Source: Chitinophaga silvisoli (GTDB lineage Bacteria; Bacteroidota; Bacteroidia; Chitinophagales; Chitinophagaceae). Taken from it: DNA of 64,000 nt. Shown here piece by piece: positions 38,520 to 47,015 of the stretch (position 1 is the first letter of the stretch; every line of letters starts with the position of its first letter). The translations under genes and the position numbers were made by a program. Location: contig NZ_QTJV01000004.1 of assembly GCF_003412465.1 (NCBI RefSeq), positions 846,680-910,679 on the forward strand. Direction: 5' to 3'. The notes beneath the pieces are model-generated. The model had not been told where the DNA came from and made no database searches. It worked only from the letters and a program-made list of their open reading frames with translations.

Positions 38520-40007
38520 CTAACAGCCTTTCTTTAGATTATCCTGGGAAGTAATAACATTAATAATAAGCAATGCATTAATAAACTCAAGAATATACAC
38601 AATCAACTGAAATCTCAATACACTTGGGGCTACTAATATTATAAAGAAGAAATTGACTATACAAATTGCAGCCAACATAAAAACAGTAGTAACATAAATT
38701 TTACTTATTCCTTTATACCCTTTTACTAATAAAAATGCCACAAACGTAAACAGAAAAAGAATATGAACAACTGTAAATACCATTCCATAAGGAGCCAATA
38801 TTTCAGCTCTTAAATTAATAAGGTTTTCCGGAACGGCTATTGTTCTAAGTCCAAACCACTGCCTTGCCATTTTGCCAAATTCTGTATCCATTAAGGAAAA
38901 TGCAAGCAGATGTCTATCATAAATTTCTAAAATTGGAAACCAATAGGTGATTATATTAGGTGTAACCACATATTTTATAAACGTCAGCGGATACTTTTTA
39001 ATAAGATAGTTCCCATAATCATTATAAAATGGACCAAAATAAGCTAACTTTTTAAAATCAGATGTCGCTGGATCAATCCCCTTACTTACCTTCATATATT
39101 GCCTTAATGGAGAGGGATCAAAAGAAGTATACCATGTCCCTGTAGTAACATCCATATGTTCTAATAAATCCACCAGTGCATGTGGCTTACTAAAATAGCT
39201 TTGAGAAATACTATCAATTACCTTAAACTTATCGGGTACGGTACCTTTATTTTGTCTGAAAGCATGCTCATACATATACAATGCATTATTAGCTTGCTTC
39301 CACCCACCCGTATAGGAGAATTGCCGGGATCCTGTAACTACCTCCATTTTATAACTGGTGTATTGGACAAACCCCAGTAGAAATAAAATCATAACCACAA
39401 TTCCCAATAATTTCCATTTGAAAGATTGGGGACTTAACAAAAAGATAGATATTGAAATGACCGGATAGTATAATGCAGAATAACGAATTGTAAAAATTAT
39501 CAACAAAAGAATAGCATGAGTAAATACCATATAAGGCTTAGGTCTATATGCTATCCAAATCAGCTGTGTAACCCACAATACACTAAGTGCGGTAAACAAT
39601 GTATCCGACATTATATGGTTACTACCAAACAGGAATAAAGGATTAATAAACAGAAAAATAAAAATCAGATTAAAAATCCATTTCTTTAGAACAATCAGCC
39701 TGTAAATAGATAGGAAAAGAAAAAGAAATGAAAATTGTAAAATAATATATTGAATAGTAACCAATACATTTCCCGAATGAGTGAAAATCCCAATTAATCT
39801 AATAAACTTTGAGTAACCTACCGGCCAGGTGCTAACCGCTGAATTTGACACGGCGGCTTCAATATAGTAGTAGGAGTCAAAGGTTAAATTAGGAAATGGA
39901 TAGTATACTTTAAATAATGACCAAAAGGAAAAACTAATTATTATAGCAACCAGGCTATAAATTCCGGTACTGCTAATTTGAGGGGATTTATAATTAGATG
40001 AATGCAT
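38520..40007 (-). CDS. polytopic GT-C-like membrane protein, paralog 3 of 6
   Basis: 495 residues from the ATG at 40007, one base after the stop of paralog 4; a TTG at 40031 would add eight residues. It has D44-S-Y-Y-Y, W-P-V-G-Y-S-K-F-I-R, I-R-Y-S-A-L-Y-Y-P, the soluble signature R-Q-F-S-Y-T-G-G-W-K-Q-A-N-N-A-L-Y-M-Y-E-H and K-Y-P-L-T-F-I-K-Y-V-V-T-P-N. Translational coupling with paralog 4 indicates joint expression. Function as for the family. Confidence 0.72.
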   Translation of the reverse strand: MHSSNYKSPQISSTGIYSLVAIIISFSFWSLFKVYYPFPNLTFDSYYYIEAAVSNSAVSTWPVGYSKFIRLIGIFTHSGNVLVTIQYIILQFSFLFLFLSIYRLIVLKKWIFNLIFIFLFINPLFLFGSNHIMSDTLFTALSVLWVTQLIWIAYRPKPYMVFTHAILLLIIFTIRYSALYYPVISISIFLLSPQSFKWKLLGIVVMILFLLGFVQYTSYKMEVVTGSRQFSYTGGWKQANNALYMYEHAFRQNKGTVPDKFKVIDSISQSYFSKPHALVDLLEHMDVTTGTWYTSFDPSPLRQYMKVSKGIDPATSDFKKLAYFGPFYNDYGNYLIKKYPLTFIKYVVTPNIITYWFPILEIYDRHLLAFSLMDTEFGKMARQWFGLRTIAVPENLINLRAEILAPYGMVFTVVHILFLFTFVAFLLVKGYKGISKIYVTTVFMLAAICIVNFFFIILVAPSVLRFQLIVYILEFINALLIINVITSQDNLKKGC

Positions 40008-40008
40008 T

Positions 40009-41517
40009 TCAATTTGGTCTATTTTTTTCAAACAATAATATTAACTCAATAAAATAACAAACCAGGGTAAATTCAATAGCTATTACTGTTGGCTGGTATC
40101 TCAACACACTTGTTGTGGATAAAATTGTAAATACAAAATTACCTGCACACAATAGAATCAAGCTAAGCAAACCATAAGTATGTATTCCACCTAATAGCCT
40201 AAACCCTTTAAAATAAATAAACAACAAGAGTGTCAGGACGAATAAAAGATGAACAATAGTATAAATAGATGGATAGGGACGCATAATATATTCCCTTAAT
40301 AATATATATCGATCCGGCACCTTCAGTGTAGTTAATTTATACCAGTCGCGGGCTACTTTACCATATGTGCTGTCTGTCCAGAGAGAAAATGCTGGTAGAT
40401 TTTCCGTAAAAATTTCAGGATATGGGGTCAGGTATGATAATGAATGCGGAAGCACTACATACTTAAGGTAACCAATAGGATGATGTAATATTAAATAGTT
40501 ACCATAAGCACGATATAAGGGTCCATATGGAGCCGTTCGGTGGAAATCCAGGCTCCAGTCTGTATACCCGGATTTCTTTTGCATATAGTCATATAAAGGT
40601 GTGCCTCCAACTGCCATGTAAAAACTGCCCAGCGTAATTTCCTGATCCGGATAAAATAAACTTACATTCTGATGTGGGTGGTCAAAGTAATCACGGACCA
40701 TACTATCTAGTTCTGTAAATTTGCCTTTTGGGGGTGCTTTCTCTTTATTATAATAATGTTCATAAATATACAACCCATTACTGGCCTGCTTCCATCCATT
40801 TGAATAAGCATACTGCCTTACTCCTGTTATTTTTTTCATCTCATTGCTGGTATATTGAATAAGTCCCTCAATCAAAATGACTGACAATACTATACCCGCG
40901 ATCTTCCATGATATCTTTGTATTTGATATAACAAATGCAAATACAGTAATGATTGGAAAATATAAAGCGTTATATCTTAAATAAAACAAAATAAAAAGCA
41001 AAATCGCCTGCGTAATAATCATGAATGGTCTAAACCTGAATATGATCCAGAGTATTTGAGTGATCCATATAGTGCTTATCCCTAAATAAAGCGGATCTGA
41101 AAGAATATGATTACTATTGAATAGACTGATTGGACTAACAAATAGGAAAATAAAGACTAGCAATGATACCCACTTCCCTGGAGAAAAAAATAACCTGAAC
41201 GTAATAAAAAAAAACAAAAAAGAAATCTGAATAGTAAAGTACTGAATCCCCACGAGGAAATTAGCTGAATGAGAACCTGAACCTAATAATCTGATAAATT
41301 TAGAATACCCCACCGGCCAACCAGCCGCATTGGTATCTAAATACATATTCATCAAATAATGATAGGAGTCAAAAGTCAGATTAGGGTAAGGGTAATAATA
41401 TTTAAATAACCACCATAAAAACACACTAATTCCAATCCCAACAATTGAATAAATGATATTAGACGAACCGATACTTCCTTCCCTTACTCTAAATGGTAAA
41501 TCAGGAAAATTATTCAT
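40009..41517 (-). CDS. polytopic GT-C-like membrane protein, paralog 4 of 6
   Basis: 502 residues with about ten hydrophobic segments. It carries D50-S-Y-H-Y, W-P-V-G-Y-S-K-F-I-R-L, R-Y-N-A-L-Y-F-P, R-Q-Y-A-Y-S-N-G-W-K-Q-A-S-N-G-L-Y-I-Y-E-H and H-P-I-G-Y-L-K-Y-V-V-L-P-H. Here the first Gly of the G-G-W signature is Asn. It starts 54 bases after the thioredoxin-like lipoprotein gene and is coupled to paralog 3, suggesting a three-gene unit. Confidence 0.72.
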   Translation of the reverse strand: MNNFPDLPFRVREGSIGSSNIIYSIVGIGISVFLWWLFKYYYPYPNLTFDSYHYLMNMYLDTNAAGWPVGYSKFIRLLGSGSHSANFLVGIQYFTIQISFLFFFITFRLFFSPGKWVSLLVFIFLFVSPISLFNSNHILSDPLYLGISTIWITQILWIIFRFRPFMIITQAILLFILFYLRYNALYFPIITVFAFVISNTKISWKIAGIVLSVILIEGLIQYTSNEMKKITGVRQYAYSNGWKQASNGLYIYEHYYNKEKAPPKGKFTELDSMVRDYFDHPHQNVSLFYPDQEITLGSFYMAVGGTPLYDYMQKKSGYTDWSLDFHRTAPYGPLYRAYGNYLILHHPIGYLKYVVLPHSLSYLTPYPEIFTENLPAFSLWTDSTYGKVARDWYKLTTLKVPDRYILLREYIMRPYPSIYTIVHLLFVLTLLLFIYFKGFRLLGGIHTYGLLSLILLCAGNFVFTILSTTSVLRYQPTVIAIEFTLVCYFIELILLFEKNRPN

Positions 41518-41571
41518 TTCAATATTGTGAGGTACTTTTATTAAGTCAGGAGTTTAGTAAAGATCTTTATC

Positions 41572-42054
41572 CTAATAACTCCTTATTTCTCTGGCACCAA
41601 TTTTACCCATAAAAAGTGCTGCCAGACTTTTATCCTTTTTATAAATAGCCGTATATGGAGCACCAATTGTGTTAAAATATTTGGTAAAAAAACGGGCAGT
41701 ATCCCTGCCTACAGTTACATTAGGATACCTATCCAATTTATGTTGTGCAACAAAGTGTTGTATCAGGGGCAGCGTATCAGCAGAAATAAAGTAGAAATGA
41801 TAATCATCCATTTTATCAATATTATCTAAGATATCATCAGTTTCTGCCTGGCAATAGGGGCAATATGTTCGAAAATATACAAACACGGTCTTTTTCTCCG
41901 AATTAATTTCAGAAGTATTATGATACTCATCATTAGCAACCTGATAAGTAAAACTTGGTAGTGGTTTACCTTCCTTGTCTGTTTTAATAGGATCTTGTGT
42001 TGTGCATGAGTATAAAAAGAAAAGTAAGGCCAATGGAAGAAGTCTATTTTTCAT
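41572..42054 (-). CDS. thioredoxin-like lipoprotein
   Basis: 160 residues from the ATG at 42054 (the frame continues 11 codons upstream). A lipoprotein signal ends in the lipobox FLYSC, with Cys18 as the lipidation site. The mature part has a thioredoxin/AhpC-like fold with the redox motif T-Y-C-P-Y-C (about 74-79) and a cis-Pro candidate in I-G-A-P-Y. It would act on disulfides at the periplasmic side. It is the first gene of a minus-strand unit with paralogs 4 and 3. How redox chemistry relates to them is unclear. Confidence 0.8.
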   Translation of the reverse strand: MKNRLLPLALLFFLYSCTTQDPIKTDKEGKPLPSFTYQVANDEYHNTSEINSEKKTVFVYFRTYCPYCQAETDDILDNIDKMDDYHFYFISADTLPLIQHFVAQHKLDRYPNVTVGRDTARFFTKYFNTIGAPYTAIYKKDKSLAALFMGKIGAREIRSY

Positions 42055-42249
42055 ATTGCTAAATATGGGGTTATTGTAGTTGAACAAAACAAATGTAATT
42101 TTCTAAAAAAATAAACATGTTTGGAGATAAAGAGTATGTTTCATGTTAAGGTTCCTTAATCACGGAAAAATTCTGAATCTACTAAGTGTTTTGCGCTTAT
42201 TGACATTAAATTTTGGTTCCTTTTATTAACCCCCAAACCGGAAATATCA

Positions 42250-43770
42250 ATGTCAAGATCAAGGTCTAAAAAACCGGAGCATAAAACCCATTATAATACT
42301 ATTTATACCAGAGAAAATCTCATTTATTTAATATCAGCATTTATATTAACAATTTTACTCTGGTGGAATTTCAAAAAAAATTACCCGCATCCCAATGTCA
42401 TATTTGATTCATATTATTACTTAAACGCAACCGCATCTAATGCTGTAGTAAATGCCTGGCCCATTGGTTACTCCTGGTTTGTCAGGTTAATAGGCACAAT
42501 TTCACATTCGCCAACTTTTTTTGTGACTATTCAATACTTTTTACTGAACTGTTCCCTTTTGATTTACTTCTTTACCTTAAAGTATTTATTTAATCCTCCG
42601 AAATGGGTATCAATTGTATTTTTTGCATTCCTTATTTTCAATCCAATATTATTATATACAAGTAATCTGATTTTATCTGACACCCTCTTTACTACCTTAA
42701 GCATTTTATGGATAACAAATATTATCTGGCTCTTTATAAGTCCAAAGTATTGGTTTCTCATAACCCATTCCCTACTTATTTTAACAGTATTCACTGTTAG
42801 ATATAATGCACTGTATTATCCCATCTTATCAACGATTGCATTCTTATTTCTTAAAAGAGAATTATTCTACAAATTGACTGGCATAGTTCTCCAATATACG
42901 CTACTAATAGCCTTCATACTATTCACAATTCAAAAAAATGAATCTACGTTTAAAGTAAAACAATTTTCTGCCTTTGGAGGCTGGAAGTTAGCTAATGATG
43001 CCTTATACATGTATAAACATATATATCGCAATAACGAATACGCGGTTCCTCAAAGACTAAAACCACTCGATGTACACGTGAGAAGCTATTTTAAGAGAGA
43101 AAAAGACACCATAGACTTGTTTACTCCTGATCCTACCAGTGGCAGTTACTATATGTATATTCATCCTTCTCCTTTATTAACCTATAGAGATTCAGTATCT
43201 GGAAAAGTAGGTTCCCCACTGGATTTGGATACCTTTTCAAAAATGGCTCCGCTTTATCAGGACTATGGTTTTTGGTTGATCATAAAAAATCCAATCGCAT
43301 TCTTTCAATATTTTATATGGCCCAATATTCAACGGTACTTTATTTCTCCTCCGGAAGTTTATACTGATAATGAAAATCCGTTTACAATCCGAACGGATAG
43401 CTTAGGAATGGCCGCCAGAAAATGGTTCAATTTAAAGACAATATCTTCAAAGCAATCAACTATAGATCTGAGGTATACGATTTTCATGAATTATCCTATA
43501 CTAAATATCATTATTCACTTTATGTTTACACTTACGTTCATTTCATTAGCCGCAACGACCGGTTTAAAGAATATGAGCAGTAGGCATAGAAAAGTGATTA
43601 TTATAATAGGGTTACTATGGATATTTGATTTTGGGTTTAATATCCTGGCAGCGGCGGTAGTTTTGCGTTACCAAATTTTTATTTCCATAATAGAATTTTC
43701 ATTTGCAATAATTTTCCTCGAGAAAATAACTCAAAATAATCTGCAGCCTAACATACACGAAGATGTTTAG
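42250..43770 (+). CDS. polytopic GT-C-like membrane protein, paralog 5 of 6
   Basis: 506 residues with a lysine-rich cytoplasmic N-terminus (about 25 residues). It carries D53-S-Y-Y-Y, W-P-I-G-Y-S-W-F-V-R, V-R-Y-N-A-L-Y-Y-P, K-Q-F-S-A-F-G-G-W-K-L-A-N-D-A-L-Y-M-Y-K-H and N-P-I-A-F-F-Q-Y-F-I-W-P-N. It is on the plus strand, diverging from the thioredoxin unit. Paralog 6 follows after 100 bases. Confidence 0.72.
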   Translation: MSRSRSKKPEHKTHYNTIYTRENLIYLISAFILTILLWWNFKKNYPHPNVIFDSYYYLNATASNAVVNAWPIGYSWFVRLIGTISHSPTFFVTIQYFLLNCSLLIYFFTLKYLFNPPKWVSIVFFAFLIFNPILLYTSNLILSDTLFTTLSILWITNIIWLFISPKYWFLITHSLLILTVFTVRYNALYYPILSTIAFLFLKRELFYKLTGIVLQYTLLIAFILFTIQKNESTFKVKQFSAFGGWKLANDALYMYKHIYRNNEYAVPQRLKPLDVHVRSYFKREKDTIDLFTPDPTSGSYYMYIHPSPLLTYRDSVSGKVGSPLDLDTFSKMAPLYQDYGFWLIIKNPIAFFQYFIWPNIQRYFISPPEVYTDNENPFTIRTDSLGMAARKWFNLKTISSKQSTIDLRYTIFMNYPILNIIIHFMFTLTFISLAATTGLKNMSSRHRKVIIIIGLLWIFDFGFNILAAAVVLRYQIFISIIEFSFAIIFLEKITQNNLQPNIHEDV

Positions 43771-43871
43771 GTCCTTGAGATTAAGGATTTAAAAATTAAT
43801 TGTTTACAATTAGCTGTCTAAAAACACCTGGATTGATAATTACTTATAGCTAAAAATTAAATCCCCAAATT

Positions 43872-45407
43872 ATGTTTTTTAATAAACATATGTTACCCAC
43901 TCCTTTCAAAGAGTTCATTTCAAATGATTCCGAAACCCGTCTGATACTATTTTTATCAATAATAGCAGTACTTACCCAGTATTTTATTTTTAAAAACCTG
44001 TATCCGTTCCCCAATTTTTTACCTGACTCTTATTCCTATATTGAAGCTGCTTTTTACAATTTTGATATAAACACCTGGCCCGTTGGATATTCTAAGTTCC
44101 TGCGTTTTGTTAGTGTATTTAATCATACCGGGATGGGATTGTTTTTTATACAATATATTCTTTTACAAGGGAGTATTATTTTTTTTATCTTAACTATCAG
44201 GTATATTTTAAATCCAGGTAAGTGGCCAGTGAGGATCCTATTTATCTTACTCATCTTAAATCCGCTTTGGTTATATGTCAGTGATTTCGTTGGTAGCGAT
44301 GCTTTATTTGCAGCACTTAGTTTATTATGGTTGACCACTTTATTGTGGATAATATATAAGCCTACAACAGATCTTTTTATCATTCATGGATTAGTTCTAT
44401 TTATAGTATTTTCTGTAAGATACAATGCGCTTTATTATCCGATGTTTAGTATTGTAGTTGTATTACTATCAAGAGTTAGTCATAAGATAAAAATAACCAG
44501 GTTGGCTATCATATGCCTGCCTGTATGCTGTTTCATAGCTTATACTACATGGCTTTACAATAAAAAATATGATTCAACTCAATTTTCACCATTTGGTGGC
44601 TGGCAATTAGCAAGTAATGCAATGTATATGTATGCACATGTAGCACCCAAAACTCCAACAAAAGTACCTCCTTCTTTAGTGAAACTACATGAACTCACCC
44701 GTCATCATATGGATTCATTGAATGGAGTAAATGAACTAAAAAGACCAGACCAATCGCTTGGTATTTATTATTTATGGAATGACAATGCTCCAATGAAGCG
44801 TTATCTTGCGGAATATTCCATCGGAGATTCAACAACACCTTATATTAAGAAGTGGGTCCAGCTGGCTCCGTTGTATAAAAAATATGGATCCTGGCTTATA
44901 AGGCAATATCCGATTGAATTTACAAAATACTATCTTATACCGAATTTAATTAATTATTACTCTCCTTCAACAGAATTTCTGGCTGCTTATAACATGGGTG
45001 ATGATACTATCAATACAAGCGCAGTAGATTGGTTTAAATATAAAACAAACAAAGTACATGGATTTTCGAAGGACAAAATAATAACGGTAACAAGCATATT
45101 TCCCACATTACTGGCCATTATTAATGTTCTTTTTATCTCCTGCTTTTTAGGTTTTATATTTATGAATGGTTTTAATCAAATAAATATTATTTCAAGGAAA
45201 ATTATAATACTACTGATATTTGTTTGGGGAGTAAATTTAGCCTTTAGCGTCTTAGCGTCTCCAATCGTTTTAAGATATCAGGTTTTTCCATTTATCTATA
45301 CATTGGCTTTCGCAGTTATTTTTATGGGGAGCCTTATTAAGGAAACCAGGAAAGAGGTTGCTATTGATGAAAATGAGATGGACATGAAAGCTTCAACTTC
45401 GATATAA
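43872..45407 (+). CDS. polytopic GT-C-like membrane protein, paralog 6 of 6
   Basis: 511 residues. It carries D52-S-Y-S-Y, W-P-V-G-Y-S-K-F-L-R, V-R-Y-N-A-L-Y-Y-P, T-Q-F-S-P-F-G-G-W-Q-L-A-S-N-A-M-Y-M-Y and Y-P-I-E-F-T-K-Y-Y-L-I-P-N, with an acidic tail of about 20 residues. Its C-terminal block F-S-V-L-A-S-P-I-V-L-R resembles that of paralog 1, so 1 and 6 may be a subgroup. It ends the GT-C-like series and is followed by a hairpin terminator. Confidence 0.72.
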   Translation: MFFNKHMLPTPFKEFISNDSETRLILFLSIIAVLTQYFIFKNLYPFPNFLPDSYSYIEAAFYNFDINTWPVGYSKFLRFVSVFNHTGMGLFFIQYILLQGSIIFFILTIRYILNPGKWPVRILFILLILNPLWLYVSDFVGSDALFAALSLLWLTTLLWIIYKPTTDLFIIHGLVLFIVFSVRYNALYYPMFSIVVVLLSRVSHKIKITRLAIICLPVCCFIAYTTWLYNKKYDSTQFSPFGGWQLASNAMYMYAHVAPKTPTKVPPSLVKLHELTRHHMDSLNGVNELKRPDQSLGIYYLWNDNAPMKRYLAEYSIGDSTTPYIKKWVQLAPLYKKYGSWLIRQYPIEFTKYYLIPNLINYYSPSTEFLAAYNMGDDTINTSAVDWFKYKTNKVHGFSKDKIITVTSIFPTLLAIINVLFISCFLGFIFMNGFNQINIISRKIIILLIFVWGVNLAFSVLASPIVLRYQVFPFIYTLAFAVIFMGSLIKETRKEVAIDENEMDMKASTSI

Positions 45408-45438
45408 TAATTCAACATGAAATTGATTCTTTGAAAAA

Positions 45439-45470
45439 GTCCCGGTTAGATAACCAGGACGTTTAGTTTT
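45439..45470 (+). terminator. probable terminator after GT-C-like paralog 6
   Basis: GTCC-C-GGTT and AACC-A-GGAC (45439-45447 with 45452-45460) form an 8-bp stem with one internal mismatch and a short loop, followed by a T-rich stretch. It lies 32 bases after the stop. Confidence 0.55.
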
Positions 45471-45616
45471 CCTCAATATACCATTAAATGTTCTTTTCGT
45501 ATTAAGCAGAGAAATTACTTAACATTAAATTTCTCCCTATTAAAGTTAGTTGAAGTCTACATTAATTCCTTTAGGGGCGAAGTTCAAAAATATAGAGTTA
45601 TCGAAAACCTGAAAAT

Positions 45617-46615
45617 TCACACAGGGTTTCTTTTCCTCAATTCTCTGGGACTTAAAGAAAATCTTTTCTTTACAGCATATGAAAAGCTGGAATAATCCGT
45701 ATACCCAAACTCATCTGCCAGATCCTGTAAAGGGATTGTAGATTCTGTAAGTTTTCTATAAATTATACTCATCCTGGCATTCTGAAAAAAGTCATAAACC
45801 GTCACACCATGTCGAAGCTTGAAGATATCTTCAAGTTTCTTTTCATTAGTACCTGCAAACCTTGCAAGCTGGCGTAATGTAGGTGGCGATGGTTGATGAA
45901 GATGGTTTAGGAGATGTACCTCAGTTTTTTCTCCTCTTTCATGATCAGCCGTACTTAGGCCATTGGTGTCTGTAAGGTATCGTGTGAGCATATCTAAAGA
46001 TTCTATGATTAATTCACCAATTTTCTGTTCCCTGTATTTTTCTCCGGCGATATTCGGTAATTGCCGCTCGCAAATATCTTCGACAATATTTCTTAAGCGG
46101 CCATGAGCAGCCATGTTATGGTCCAGTAATGGGACTGCATGACCATTTTCGGCCTTGTCAAGAAATGTACTTACGACAGGAAAGCTCTCAGAAAGTTCCT
46201 GTAATCCTACAATTGGAACATGAATATGTAATGCACTATAAATACCGGGGTTCTTGAATCGTATTATACTTTTTAGTTTTCGTGAAACCACCAGGTTTAA
46301 ATGATGGTCACTGGATAAGCTTTCCTGGTTATCAAATACATAGTATAAATTCCCTTTAATAGTGTAATACATTAATAAATCATCCACATTGGAAGAAATT
46401 TTCATTTCTACAGGTTTAGATAGAATGAAGTGAGTAAGCCATCCTGTATAACTGTGATTTGATATTTGCTGGCAAATAAGATAACCAAAACTCTCACTAT
46501 AGGCATAGTAGGGTTTGGCTCCTCTTAAGTAGTAGCTGGAATAAATTTCAGGCATACCTGGGGTAAACAATATAGGCTGCCCGATAAGGGTCGTAATGGA
46601 CAATGGTAGGGTCAT
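45617..46615 (-). CDS. AraC-family transcriptional regulator
   Basis: 332 residues. The C-terminal domain (about 235-330) has the two helix-turn-helix motifs (LRQLARFAGTNEKKLEDIF and LQDLADEFGYTDYSSFSYAVKKRF) and ends SPRELRKRNP. The N-terminal 230 residues resemble the beta-rich sensor half found in PchR/YcaO-neighbour type Bacteroidota regulators, but no specific ligand can be named. It diverges from the S9 peptidase gene with a 400-base gap, so it is a candidate regulator of the peptidase and perhaps of the lanthipeptide locus. Confidence 0.88.
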   Translation of the reverse strand: MTLPLSITTLIGQPILFTPGMPEIYSSYYLRGAKPYYAYSESFGYLICQQISNHSYTGWLTHFILSKPVEMKISSNVDDLLMYYTIKGNLYYVFDNQESLSSDHHLNLVVSRKLKSIIRFKNPGIYSALHIHVPIVGLQELSESFPVVSTFLDKAENGHAVPLLDHNMAAHGRLRNIVEDICERQLPNIAGEKYREQKIGELIIESLDMLTRYLTDTNGLSTADHERGEKTEVHLLNHLHQPSPPTLRQLARFAGTNEKKLEDIFKLRHGVTVYDFFQNARMSIIYRKLTESTIPLQDLADEFGYTDYSSFSYAVKKRFSLSPRELRKRNPV

Positions 46616-46815
46616 TAATACTAAGTTAAGATGATATACTGCTATCTAACTTCTATTTATGCATTTTGAGTTTATAGACTAGAGAAACTATCAACCGGTT
46701 TTATTTGGATGGTCCTTCCCGATGAGTAAAAATATCGAATTAGAATATAGACAATTTAATTCATAGATGTTATGAATGTCTCTCTATTGCAATATCAAGC
46801 TTACAGTATGGTTCC

Positions 46816-46858
46816 AAGTACAGATAAACCCGGTGTTTATCTGTACTTATTTTTATTT
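46816..46858 (+). terminator. strong orphan terminator upstream of the S9 peptidase
   Basis: A perfect 14-bp stem (46816-46829 with 46835-46848) with loop CCGGT is followed by ATTTTTATTT. No plus-strand gene precedes it: the neighbour to the left is transcribed away. It may end a small RNA starting around 46650-46750 or act as a leader attenuator for the peptidase gene 170 bases downstream. The rest of 46616-47015 is empty. Confidence 0.75.
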
Positions 46859-47015
46859 ATAAATGACATGTTAATAACGTCTGATCGCATTGTATTTTCT
46901 TAGTTTTAAATAAATATTGAGGATATTAAAATTTCACAATGTCAGCCATATAATAACAATTTATTTAGGCCTAAAAACAACCGCAAAAAGAAACTTATAA
47001 TCCAAACTAAATTTT

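Noticed and set aside
46764..46900. A 43-codon plus-strand frame across the orphan terminator upstream of the S9 peptidase
   Set aside because: It reads through a perfect terminator stem, has no binding site, and its composition is dictated by the AT-rich hairpin.
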